A stretch of 54,084 nt of DNA from Longimicrobium sp. (lineage in GTDB: Bacteria; Gemmatimonadota; Gemmatimonadetes; Longimicrobiales; Longimicrobiaceae): contig DASVTZ010000199.1 in the NCBI GenBank assembly GCA_036387335.1, forward strand, positions 1 to 54,084. The letters are read 5' to 3'. Positions 25,175 through 33,874 of this stretch are shown piece after piece (the stretch's first letter is position 1; each line of letters opens with the position of its first letter). Below the pieces are notes generated by a model. That model worked only from the letters and a program-made list of their open reading frames with translations. It was not told where the DNA came from and searched no databases. The position numbers were made by a program, and so were the translations under genes.

Positions 25175-25238
25175 GGAGTGCGCGCGTGAAAGGTCGGGCC
25201 CGGCGGGCGCCGGGCGCTGGATGTCCGGAGAGATCACG

Positions 25239-27056
25239 TTATGCCCCGTCCCCGGGCGCGTAGACGAACAGCTTCCACCCCATGCGCCGGGCGAGGGCGT
25301 GGCGGCGGAAGAGGGTCTCCACGTTCCGGTGCAGGGGGTCCTGCTTCCATCCGGCGGCCACGAAGCGCTCGTGCCACCACGCGCGCGTGCGCAGGGTGAC
25401 GTGGCTGGGGTCGTTGCCGCGCGGCAGGGGCGCGGCCTGCTGCGCGTCGTCGTCGAAGCTGGGGATGACCGCCACCAGCGCCGTCCCCGTCCACCGCCAC
25501 GCGCGGGGGAGGAAGGCGTCGATCTGCTCCTCGGTGAGCGTCTGCAGCAGCTCGGCGGCCACCAGCACGTCGAAGCGGCGGTCGTACCGGGCGTCGTCCA
25601 CCGAGGCGCGGGCGAGATACGGGCGCGCGGCGGGCTCGGCGTGATCGATTGCCCAGGCGCTCCCGTCGAAGCCCCACGCGTCCCGCCCGCGCTCGCGCAG
25701 CGCCCGCACCAGCAGCCCCTTGGCGCACCCCGCGTCCAGGAACGACGTGGCGTCCGGAAGCAGCTCCCCCAGCATGGCCGCCGTCTCGCCGAACAGGCCG
25801 CCGAAGTGCTTCCAGCTGTAGCCGGACGTCCAGTTGCTCTTGCGCCCCGTCTCGAAGTAGTCCTCGTCGTACCACTCGACCGGGATGGCGCCCTCGAACG
25901 ACGGATGCGCAGGCTTCGTCTCCACCTGCGGCGCGCTCGCGGCCGCTCGGCGCCAGCGGGGTGCGTCGGCGCGGCGCAGCACGTCGGCCAGGCGGTCGCG
26001 CGCGGCGGTGCCCACGGCCTCGAGCGAGAAGTCCGCGCAGATGCGCTCCGCGGCGGCGGCGGAGCGCGCCCGGGCGCCCGCGGGGTCGGCGTGGACGGCG
26101 CGCATCAGCTCGGCGGCGTGCGCCACGTCCGGCTGGGCCCAGCGCATCCTTGGATGGTAGTACTGGTACGGCTGCCGCACCGGGTGCAGGGTGCAGCGCA
26201 CCAGCGCGTGCGCATGGGGGTCCAGGTAATCGAGCGGCCCCGACCAGGCGGTCGCCACCACCGGCGTGCCTCGGCAGGCGGCCTCGAAGAGCGGGTATCC
26301 CCACCCCTCGCCGCGGTGCAGGCTCACGTAGCAGTCGCCGCGGCGGTGCAGCGCCTCGACGCCCGGCTCGCTCCAGCTTTCCGCCCGCAGCGCCACCCGC
26401 GCGCCCGACGGATGCCTTGCGCGCGCCGCCTCCACCTCGGCGTGCGCGGCGGCGGCCGAGGCGGCGTCGGTCTTGAGCAGCAGCACCGTGCGGTCGGCCG
26501 CGGAAAAGGCGGACAGGTAGGCGTCCAGCGTCTCCCGCGGCCCCTTGCGCTCCTGCCAGGCGAAGACGGCGTAGAAGACGAATTCGTCGTCCTCCACATC
26601 CAGGAAGGACGCCGGGTCGGGCGTATCCCCGTTGGCGTGCGGCGGAAAGACGGGGTGGGGAAGGCGAAAGACAGGGCGCTCCAGCCCCTTGCCGAACACC
26701 TCCACATTGTGCGTGCAGGGGAGCCATACCTCCTGCACGTGGTTGAGCGCGCTGCGCCACTGGCCGGGCATGGCGTCCGTCTCCCACACCGTCATCCCCA
26801 CGCTGTTGCGGAGGGGAAAGGCCAGCCGCGCCCACTGCGTCGGGATGCCGTGGAAGAGGTGCACGTCCGGGCTGGCGGGGCGCCCCATCAGCGATGCAAC
26901 CAGCTCGTCCGGTGGCGGGTGCCGGTGGCGCGACAGGTCCATCACGCTCAGCTCCACCCCCGCGCGATGCAGCGCGTGCACGTAGCCCCGGGCCGTGTGC
27001 CCGTAGCCCGAGGTATCGGACACGTACCCGTAGTAAGCGACGGAAAGGGATTCCAT
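25239..27056 (-). CDS. GT4-family glycosyltransferase fused to SAM methyltransferase
   Basis: 605 residues. Residues about 1-370 are a GT-B family 4 glycosyltransferase: GYVSDTSGYGHTARGYVHAL at the N-terminus, FYAVFAWQERKGPRETLDAY, and the donor-binding segment SLHRGEGWGYPLFEAACRGT with the conserved E-x7-E. Residues about 395-605 form a class I methyltransferase (FLDAGCAKGLLVRALRERG for SAM binding; VLVAAELLQTLTEEQI; then HVTLRTRAWWHE). It is the second of three two-domain glycan enzymes in a row. The acceptor is unknown. Confidence 0.87.
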   Translation of the reverse strand: MESLSVAYYGYVSDTSGYGHTARGYVHALHRAGVELSVMDLSRHRHPPPDELVASLMGRPASPDVHLFHGIPTQWARLAFPLRNSVGMTVWETDAMPGQWRSALNHVQEVWLPCTHNVEVFGKGLERPVFRLPHPVFPPHANGDTPDPASFLDVEDDEFVFYAVFAWQERKGPRETLDAYLSAFSAADRTVLLLKTDAASAAAAHAEVEAARARHPSGARVALRAESWSEPGVEALHRRGDCYVSLHRGEGWGYPLFEAACRGTPVVATAWSGPLDYLDPHAHALVRCTLHPVRQPYQYYHPRMRWAQPDVAHAAELMRAVHADPAGARARSAAAAERICADFSLEAVGTAARDRLADVLRRADAPRWRRAAASAPQVETKPAHPSFEGAIPVEWYDEDYFETGRKSNWTSGYSWKHFGGLFGETAAMLGELLPDATSFLDAGCAKGLLVRALRERGRDAWGFDGSAWAIDHAEPAARPYLARASVDDARYDRRFDVLVAAELLQTLTEEQIDAFLPRAWRWTGTALVAVIPSFDDDAQQAAPLPRGNDPSHVTLRTRAWWHERFVAAGWKQDPLHRNVETLFRRHALARRMGWKLFVYAPGDGA

Positions 27057-27084
27057 GGATGCGTGTTCTCGGTTTGCGGGGCGG

Positions 27085-28077
27085 TCAGGCGGGGATGGCC
27101 GCCGCGCCTCGGTGCCACGGGCTCCACGCGTCGTCCGCGAAGAGCTCGGGTAGGTGGCCGCGCAGGTGGGCGAGCACCTCTTCGGCGGTGAGGGTGCGCA
27201 GGCACTCCAGGCGGCGGGGGCAGGTGCGGCGGCCCCAGGGCTGGCGGCGGCACGCGCCCTCGCACGGCAGCCCCTTGGTCACCGGCAGCATGTTGGGCGC
27301 GGAGAGAGCCTCGCGCGCCGGGCTGGTAATGCCGAACACGCCCAGCACGGGGATCCTCAGCGCCACTCCCAGGTGCATGAGCCCCGAATCGTTGGACACC
27401 AGCGCCGCGCACTGGCTCAGCAGCGCCGCCGTGTCGGGCAGGGAGAGTGCGCCGGTGAAGTCGCGCGCGTGCCCCGGCCAGGCGAACGGGCGCGCGAAGT
27501 AGGTGCCATCCACCCGCCGGTCCTCCTCGGCACCCACGACGACGACCTCGGGAAGGAGCGCCGCCAGGTCGGCGAAGCCGTGCCACTTCTTCCACGGCCA
27601 GTTGGCCTTGCACCCCGGGTGCAGCGCCACCGTCCCCGGCGCCAGGTCGAAGCGCCGCCCCGAGTGCACCGCGAGCGGGCCGGGAATCGCATCCGTCCAC
27701 CCCAGCTCGCGGGCCAGGCGCCCCACGCACGCCGCGTCTCCGTCCGCCACCCAGCGCCGGTCGAAGGAGAGCGTGCGGTCCGCTTTCACCAGCGGCGGGA
27801 GCTGCTGGCGGCTCCAGTAGGTGAAGGTGGCCACGTCGTAGCGCGTCTCCGCCAGCCCGTCCGCCCGCGATGCGGTGTCGCGCGACCACCGCGAGGGGAC
27901 GTGGAAGAGGCGCCGCACCCCGGGCGCGCCGTCGAGCAGCGCCACCGTGCCGGCGTAGTCGGGGGCCAGCAGCAGGTCCACCTCGTAGCCGAGCGCCCCC
28001 AGCACGCGCACCAGCGGCGTGGCGCGCAGCACGTCGCCCAGCCCGCCGGCGGCGGTGACCAGGGCCTGCGGAGGCAT
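27085..28077 (-). CDS. Glycosyltransferase family 9 protein
   Basis: 330 residues from an ATG whose A is the final base of the upstream gene's TGA (TGATG), so it is translationally coupled to that small protein. GT9 features are VTAAGGLGDVLRATPLVRVL at the N-terminus, VALHPGCKANWPWKKWHGFA, VVVVGAEED and the donor motif VSNDSGLMHLGVALRIPVLG. It resembles the GT9 half of the gene at 22224-23969 but is a stand-alone domain. The family transfers heptose-like sugars from nucleotide donors. The coupling to an eCIS-flanking gene ties the glycosylation cluster to the injection-system operon. Confidence 0.88.
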   Translation of the reverse strand: MPPQALVTAAGGLGDVLRATPLVRVLGALGYEVDLLLAPDYAGTVALLDGAPGVRRLFHVPSRWSRDTASRADGLAETRYDVATFTYWSRQQLPPLVKADRTLSFDRRWVADGDAACVGRLARELGWTDAIPGPLAVHSGRRFDLAPGTVALHPGCKANWPWKKWHGFADLAALLPEVVVVGAEEDRRVDGTYFARPFAWPGHARDFTGALSLPDTAALLSQCAALVSNDSGLMHLGVALRIPVLGVFGITSPAREALSAPNMLPVTKGLPCEGACRRQPWGRRTCPRRLECLRTLTAEEVLAHLRGHLPELFADDAWSPWHRGAAAIPA

Positions 28078-28577
28078 CAGGATGCGCCCGGGTCCGGGGG
28101 ATTCGCGCCCGTCGCACCCGCGTCGTCCGGCTTCTCGGCGGCGGCGGGTGCGTGCGTCTCGGGGCGCGCGCGGTGCTCGCGCGCGGCGCGCTGGAGCGCC
28201 TGGCCCAGCTCCTTGAGACCGGCGCGGGCGCGCTCCGCCGCCTCGCGCACGTCGTCCGGCATTTCCGCGACGCCCTGCTCCCAGGCCGCGCGGTTCTCCT
28301 CGCGCATGGCGGCGGTGCGCTCGCGCAGGCGCACCACGAAGCCGAGTGCCTTGCCGCGTACCTCGCCCAGCACGCCGCCCAATTGCTCCTTTGCCCACCC
28401 CTGCGCCTCCTCCTTCGTCACCTCGTACGCGAGCACCGCCGCCTCGTCCACCGAGCGCTCGCGCCCAAGGGAAGTGCGGATGTGGAACTCGCCCGCCGGC
28501 AGTTCCGCGTCATCGGGGATGATGAAGCGGCGGGCGAGGGCCCCGTCGGACCAGAGGGTTTGTGCGGAAAGGGGCAT
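28077..28577 (-). CDS. Unrecognised small hydrophilic protein
   Basis: 166 residues, not recognised. The first ~60 residues look like a small beta-containing domain (LARRFIIPDDAELPAGEFHI; DEAAVLAYEVTKEEAQG). The middle is strongly helical and charged (GFVVRLRERTAAMREENRAA; REAAERARAGLKELGQALQR), suggesting a coiled coil, and the tail is Pro/Ala-rich and disordered. There is no signal peptide and no membrane helix. It lies between the immunity gene and the glycosyltransferases and is translationally coupled to the GT9 gene. An adaptor or chaperone role is possible but not shown. Confidence 0.6.
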   Translation of the reverse strand: MPLSAQTLWSDGALARRFIIPDDAELPAGEFHIRTSLGRERSVDEAAVLAYEVTKEEAQGWAKEQLGGVLGEVRGKALGFVVRLRERTAAMREENRAAWEQGVAEMPDDVREAAERARAGLKELGQALQRAAREHRARPETHAPAAAEKPDDAGATGANPPDPGAS

Positions 28578-28615
28578 CGGTTCCGGTACGGGAGGTTTCA
28601 GGGCTATGTGGCGCG

Positions 28616-29200
28616 TCAGGCAGCCGCCGGACGCTCATAGTCCTCGAATACTGCCCCCTTGCCCTTCAACCGATTCGCAGCAAGGTCGCCAACTTCCTCC
28701 ACGACCTTCGTTTCGCTTTCGTACAGGGGAATGGCCCGCAAAATCAGGACGTTGGGTTCAAGGAACGGGAGGTGGGTGGGTGTCGTCGTCCAGTGCTTGA
28801 GCAGCAGATAGGGCATTGACGCGAACGGATGAATTACCGCCGGGACCAGCGTTCCGGGATCCAGGTACAACCCCTTTCGCAGCCGTTCGATGATCATCTT
28901 CCCCAGATCGTGTGCAACCCGGGTCTGCTCTTCTTCGCTGAGCTTTCCCTTGATCTCGAGCACCAGTTCTACGCGAGGGTCAAGTTGCGGCAAGGTGTGC
29001 AGGCCCAGACCCACGGTCATCGCGGTAGTGATGTCGTCGTCGCGAGGATTGTCGGTTGGGAGGAGGAAGGCCACGTCCAGCTCACGCAGCAGCCCCTCGT
29101 CGGCTCCTTCGTGGCGGAGCTCGACGACGTGGTCGGGCACGCCGATCCATTCTTCGACCGCCGCGTGCAGTTTCTCGAGGGTGGGGGTGTTGTCGGTCAT
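28616..29200 (-). CDS. SUFU-family protein, probable immunity to the adjacent DUF4157 toxin
   Basis: 194 residues from an ATG with GGGAG eight bases upstream; a start 21 bp earlier is less likely. The core matches the suppressor-of-fused-like fold: RVELVLEIKGKLSEEEQTRV in the middle and MPYLLLKHW, then LPFLEPNVLILRAIPLYESE in the C-terminal third. In bacteria SUFU proteins are a known immunity family of polymorphic toxins, especially HNH/His-Me-type nucleases. The gene starts 23 bp after the large DUF4157 gene ends, the usual toxin-immunity order, and its GC (about 57-60 %) is well below that of the eCIS genes, as expected for a swapped module. Confidence 0.75.
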   Translation of the reverse strand: MTDNTPTLEKLHAAVEEWIGVPDHVVELRHEGADEGLLRELDVAFLLPTDNPRDDDITTAMTVGLGLHTLPQLDPRVELVLEIKGKLSEEEQTRVAHDLGKMIIERLRKGLYLDPGTLVPAVIHPFASMPYLLLKHWTTTPTHLPFLEPNVLILRAIPLYESETKVVEEVGDLAANRLKGKGAVFEDYERPAAA

Positions 29201-29223
29201 GGCCGTGCTCCCGGGGAACATGT

Positions 29224-32200
29224 TTACAGCCAGCTATCGTGGCTGCCCGCCTCTTCGGTAGGCACCATGTAGCGCGGCGCTCGCGAGCCGGAGGCGGACG
29301 ACTCGGCCGTGTGCTCGGGACCATGGTAGTTCGCCGGGTCCCGGTTCCATAGCTGGTTCTCGGACTTCGGATGGCGATGCCCCTCGCGGTTCCAGTACTC
29401 GGACGCACCTTCGGGACCGTGTCCCAAAATGGCTGCGGGGAACGCGAAGTCAGGATACGTTCCCGGGCTCACCACGCTTTGGTAGCGCGCACTGCTCATG
29501 TGGTAAGCAGCCGAGGTGGGCTGCAGTGGGCGGGGCGACAGCGCGTTGAACCCTTTGCTGAGCACCGCCAGACCTGTCGGAGAGGTCTTGGCCGGGTTGC
29601 TGAACCCGTACTTGCTCCGGCTGTTCTCATCGTTGGTGGCGCGCTGTCCAGCCTTGACTGGATCCGTGCTGTACTGTGTTCCGCGGTCACCTACCTCTGC
29701 CGAGGCCAGCATGAAGAGCTTGCCCTCGTCCTGCCAATCGCGCACACGGCGGCCAGCCGTCTTCTGGGACACCCCCAGTATGGACTCGAGCTTTCGACGA
29801 GAGAAGAGTCGCTTGTCCGGGAGCGCCGCATTCAGCTTGTTGAAATCGGCGTCACTACCGTCGTCGATGTTCAGCTTGACCTGGATTTCGCTGATCACCG
29901 TGCGAAGGCTTTCTTCCGCTGCTTCCACCGCGTCGTCGGCCGCCTTTACCGCCGCGTCGTCGGGTGTGTCGCCCTCCCGCAGCTTGTTCGATACTTCCTT
30001 TGCCTTGGGGATTGTCTCGTTCACCACCTGCCGCGCCCTTGGGATCAGGCCGAGCACGGCGATGCGGTTCGGATCGTCCTCCGGAAGCTCCTTGGCCTTT
30101 CCGTCGTAGATGTCGAGCGCGGTGAGCACCGGGCCTCCCCCGCCGCTGGCCATCATCACCACGGGGGTGGTCCCCTCCATCTCCACCCAGAGGCGGTGAT
30201 TCTCGTCAGACTGCCAGGTGACCACCTTCCCGATCTGCCCATCGTATTCGCCTTCCGCGGCTCCTTCCGGCCCATGCTCCGGTCCTTGCGCCATTCCCAG
30301 GCTGGCTAGCAGCCCGCGCGCGCGGGTGGCCAGGAAGCCGATGATGCGGTCGACGATGGAGAGCACCTGCGTCTGGAAGCCCTTGATGACGTCGGCGATG
30401 GCCTCCGGCAGGCCGCCGAGGCCCAGGTAGCCGGCGAGGAAGTCGATGACCGGCGGGATCAGCCGCGCCAGCGCCCCCTCCACCGCGTTCGCCATTCCGC
30501 CGATGTTGCCGGCGATGAGGTCCGTGACGCCGTTGACCACCGTCTCCACGAGGGTGAAGATCCGCGAGGCGTTCTCGAAGATCCACTTGAGCACCCGGAA
30601 GATGGCCTCGATGGCCTGCAGGATGGCCCCCGCCGGGTTGAAGAGCAGCAGGATGCGCGGCGTGACCGCCTGGATGAGGGCCTGCACCAGGTACTCCACG
30701 GCCGCGTCGAGCACCATCTGCAGCAGGTTGGCCGGGTCCAGCTGCTCCTTGATCAGCTCGAAGAGCCCCTCGGGTCCCATTTCGATCAGGCTGGAGACCA
30801 GCTCCCACGCCTTCTCGATGAGCGCGACGTTCTCCTCGCCGATGTGGCGGGCCAGGATCTGCCTGATGTTGGGCCAGGTGAGCCCCATCAGCTGCAGGAA
30901 GAAGGTGATGATGCTCTTGAGCGAGGTGTCGGCGGGGATCTGCACCCCCACCGAGCCCAGGCCTGAGAAGAGCCAGTCCATCAGCCCCTGCAGCAGGTGC
31001 GTGCCGATGTTGTCGAAGAACTGCGAGAAGCCCTGGCCGACCGCGCTCATCAGGTTGTTGACGAAGTTCATCGGGTCGTCGGCGATCGAGTCGATCGCGG
31101 CGCCGATCTTGTCCACAACCGCCCAGAACGAGGCGGGCGAGATGCCCAGCACGCTGAGCAGCCCGTCGATGATGAAGCGGGCCGGGTCTTCGAGGAACGC
31201 GTTGACGGCGTCGGCGATGCGGCCGATGAGCCCCTTCGCCGCCTCGCGCAGCTCGTGGATCTTGGCGCGGACGTCCTGCACCGCCTGACCTGCGCGCCGG
31301 GTGAGGTCGCGGGTGAAGTCGGAGCGGGTCTGCTGCGCACGCTCCTGCAGCCCGTTGAGCCGCTCGCCGAACTGCGCCTGTTGCTCGGCGGCCCACCCCT
31401 GCAGCTCGGCGGGGAGCGACTCGAAGACGGCGGCGATCTGCGTGCGCGAGTCGTCCACGATGGCCTCGCACGCGGCGATGACCCCGTTGACGTCGCGGGA
31501 GATCTCGCGGATCAGGTCGCAGACGCCGTCGCCGAATGCCTTCTCGGCGTCGTCGTACTCCTCGGTGACCCAGTCCGGCAGGCCGGTGAAGTAGTCGACG
31601 ATGGCCAGCGCGGTGCTCTCGTGGCGCTCGTCGACCCACTTCTTCACGCGCGCCAGGTGCTGGTCGAACTCGGTGGAGAGCACCTGCACCCCGGCTTCCC
31701 AGCGGGCCATGGCGGTGGCCGGCAGCGGGTCCAGCAGGCTGCTCACCCGGGTCTGCGCATCGTCGAAGATGCGCTGCGCCTGGGCGGCGGCCTGCGTGCG
31801 CATCTGCTCCTCGGAGCCCACCATCTCGCCCTGCTGGGCGGCGCCGGCGCTGGTGGTGCTCTCGCGGCTCCCCTGCAGCGCCTGCAGCGCGGTGGCCTGC
31901 AGCGCGGCCATGTCGGCCTGTGCGCCGGCGAGCGTGGCCTGCTGCTCGGCCAGCACCTCCTGCGGGTCGCGGGCGGCCGTCTCGGTGAGCTCGCCCTGCG
32001 CCGCGCGCGCCTCGGCGATGGGGCCGCTCTCCACCAGCTGCGCGGGCTCGCTCTCCATCCCCGCGTCGGCCATCTGCTGCCCGGTGGCGGCCACGTCGGC
32101 GTCCAGCGACACCGCTTCGGGGGGCACGCCGTCGGGGGCCGCGGCTTCGGCGGCGAGGTCGGGCGGCGCCTCGCCGGCGGGCGGTCCCTCCAGCGGCACG

Positions 32201-33840
32201 GGCTCCTGCGCGGGCGCGCCCTCGGGCTCCTCCTGGAGCTGGTCGTACTGGCCCTGCACGTTCTGGGTGTCGGCCTCCACGGAGGCGTTCATCTCGCCGC
32301 CGGCCTGCTGCGCCATCTCCTGGGGGTCGGCCTCGACCAGCGAGTCCTCGTCGGGCGGCCGCTTGTCGCGGATGACCTGGTAGATGCGCTCGCAGAGCTC
32401 CTCGATCTCCGGGCTGGGCGCGGGGCGCTCCCCCAGCGCGGCGACCAGCTGGTCCCCGGCGCGGGCCTGCGTCTCCTCGGCGGGCTCCTCCACGGCGGCG
32501 CGGGCGTCGCCCACCTCCTCTTCGGCGGGGGGCAGGTCGGTGGTGACCTCCACCGCGGCGCCGGCCCGCTGGTCCACCGTCTCCAGGCGCGCCTGCTCTT
32601 CGGGCGAGAGCCCGGATGGCGGCTCCGGCATCAGGATCTCCGGGCCGCCCCCCGCGCCTCCACCGGCTCCACCACCCGCGGCCTGGGCTCCGCCGGGTGC
32701 ACCGCCAGCCGCGGCGGGCGCGGCGCCCGCCGGAGCAGCCGCCGGGGCACCTGACGCAGCCGGAGCGGCAGCGGCGGACGCGGGCGCAGGTGCGGCAGGC
32801 GCGGGCGAGGCGGGCGCGGGTGCGGGTGCGGGTGCGGGTGCGCTCGATGCCGGTGCCGCGGGGGGCGAGGGAGGCGCGGATTTGGGGGCGGCGCCTGCGG
32901 GTGCGGCGCCGGTTGCTGGGGGTGATGCGGGCGCGCCGGCGGCGGGCTCCTTCTTCGGCTTGTCCGCCGGCTTACGGCGCACGGCGCCGTCCTGCTGCAG
33001 CACGTGCGTGACCTCGTGGGCCATCAGCCGCACGTCGCCCGCGCTCTCGCCCCGGCCCAGCCAGATGTGGCGGCCGTGGGTGAAGGCGCGCGCGTTCAGA
33101 CCGGCGGCGGCGCGCTGGGCGCCGGGGCCGTCGTGCACGCGCACGCCGCCCAGGTCCACGCCCATGCGCGTCTCCAGCGTGCCGCGCGTGGGGGCGGGGA
33201 GCGCGGAGCCCGTGCCGGGGGAGGAGATGGCGGCGGCGGCGGTGCTCTGCATGGCGGGCGTGGCCGCCGCGCCCCCGGGCGCCAGCCGCTGCACGGAGGC
33301 GGGCTCCTCGTCCTCCTCCTTGAGCTGGACGGGCGGGGCGTCTTCGTCCTCCTCCTTGAGCTGGACCGGCGCGGAGTCTTCGTCTTCCTCCTTGAGCTGG
33401 ATCGCGCCCTCGTCGTCATCCGGAGGGGGGGCGGCGGGGGCGGCCTGGACGGCGTTGGGCGGGGGCGCGGTCGGATGCTCGTCCACCTCCATCATCTGGT
33501 GGACGGGCAGGTCCTCCTTTGCCTTCATCTGCGGAGGTCCGGAGGGACCGGACGGGCCGAGCAGAGACACGCTGGCGCCGGGCGCCGAGAGGCCGCCGGC
33601 CACGCGGTCCGCCACGGCGTCGGCCTCGATCTCGTACGCGTCTCCCGGCTGGCCGATCACCGGCTTGCGCTGCACGCCGCCCAGCAGGAGCGCGGGCGGG
33701 CCCGGGGCCGCCGCCCAGCCGGAGGCGGCCGGGGACGCGGCGCCAGGAACCGCGGCGGCGGGCGAGCGCGCCGGCGCGGCGGGAGCGTGTGCCCCCTCCA
33801 CCCGCGCGTGCGGACGCCGGACGCGCTGCGCCTCGCTCAC
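29224..33840 (-). CDS. Giant DUF4157 eCIS cargo protein with C-terminal probable GH-E-type nuclease toxin
   Basis: 1538 residues. Residues about 220-285 are DUF4157 (METRMGVDLGGVRVHD-like; FTHGRHIWLG; MAHEVTHVLQQ with an HExxH motif), the domain that marks eCIS-associated toxins. Before it lie three 12-residue repeats of the VQLKEEDED type; after it come Pro/Ala-rich linkers, a long coiled coil (about 400-800) and amphipathic or hydrophobic helices (about 900-1180). The C-terminal ~200 residues differ in GC: a winged-helix-like segment (SRRKLESILGVSQKTAGRRV, about 1347-1366) and a terminal ILGH...WNRDPANYHGPEH...S pattern (about 1472-1520) resembling the GH-E group of HNH/Endo VII nucleases. 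The immunity gene follows. The toxin family call is tentative; DUF4157 is secure. Confidence 0.85.
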   Translation of the reverse strand: MSEAQRVRRPHARVEGAHAPAAPARSPAAAVPGAASPAASGWAAAPGPPALLLGGVQRKPVIGQPGDAYEIEADAVADRVAGGLSAPGASVSLLGPSGPSGPPQMKAKEDLPVHQMMEVDEHPTAPPPNAVQAAPAAPPPDDDEGAIQLKEEDEDSAPVQLKEEDEDAPPVQLKEEDEEPASVQRLAPGGAAATPAMQSTAAAAISSPGTGSALPAPTRGTLETRMGVDLGGVRVHDGPGAQRAAAGLNARAFTHGRHIWLGRGESAGDVRLMAHEVTHVLQQDGAVRRKPADKPKKEPAAGAPASPPATGAAPAGAAPKSAPPSPPAAPASSAPAPAPAPAPASPAPAAPAPASAAAAPAASGAPAAAPAGAAPAAAGGAPGGAQAAGGGAGGGAGGGPEILMPEPPSGLSPEEQARLETVDQRAGAAVEVTTDLPPAEEEVGDARAAVEEPAEETQARAGDQLVAALGERPAPSPEIEELCERIYQVIRDKRPPDEDSLVEADPQEMAQQAGGEMNASVEADTQNVQGQYDQLQEEPEGAPAQEPVPLEGPPAGEAPPDLAAEAAAPDGVPPEAVSLDADVAATGQQMADAGMESEPAQLVESGPIAEARAAQGELTETAARDPQEVLAEQQATLAGAQADMAALQATALQALQGSRESTTSAGAAQQGEMVGSEEQMRTQAAAQAQRIFDDAQTRVSSLLDPLPATAMARWEAGVQVLSTEFDQHLARVKKWVDERHESTALAIVDYFTGLPDWVTEEYDDAEKAFGDGVCDLIREISRDVNGVIAACEAIVDDSRTQIAAVFESLPAELQGWAAEQQAQFGERLNGLQERAQQTRSDFTRDLTRRAGQAVQDVRAKIHELREAAKGLIGRIADAVNAFLEDPARFIIDGLLSVLGISPASFWAVVDKIGAAIDSIADDPMNFVNNLMSAVGQGFSQFFDNIGTHLLQGLMDWLFSGLGSVGVQIPADTSLKSIITFFLQLMGLTWPNIRQILARHIGEENVALIEKAWELVSSLIEMGPEGLFELIKEQLDPANLLQMVLDAAVEYLVQALIQAVTPRILLLFNPAGAILQAIEAIFRVLKWIFENASRIFTLVETVVNGVTDLIAGNIGGMANAVEGALARLIPPVIDFLAGYLGLGGLPEAIADVIKGFQTQVLSIVDRIIGFLATRARGLLASLGMAQGPEHGPEGAAEGEYDGQIGKVVTWQSDENHRLWVEMEGTTPVVMMASGGGGPVLTALDIYDGKAKELPEDDPNRIAVLGLIPRARQVVNETIPKAKEVSNKLREGDTPDDAAVKAADDAVEAAEESLRTVISEIQVKLNIDDGSDADFNKLNAALPDKRLFSRRKLESILGVSQKTAGRRVRDWQDEGKLFMLASAEVGDRGTQYSTDPVKAGQRATNDENSRSKYGFSNPAKTSPTGLAVLSKGFNALSPRPLQPTSAAYHMSSARYQSVVSPGTYPDFAFPAAILGHGPEGASEYWNREGHRHPKSENQLWNRDPANYHGPEHTAESSASGSRAPRYMVPTEEAGSHDSWL
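33294..33402 (-). repeat. 36-bp in-frame tandem repeat in the DUF4157 gene
   Basis: Three near-identical 36-bp units encode the 12-residue repeat PVQLKEEDEDxP. They form an acidic, probably disordered linker between the N-terminal leader and DUF4157. A docking function is possible but is inference. Confidence 0.7.
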
Positions 33841-33874
33841 CGGGGGGCGCCCGAGCGCGGTGAGGTCGCGGCGC

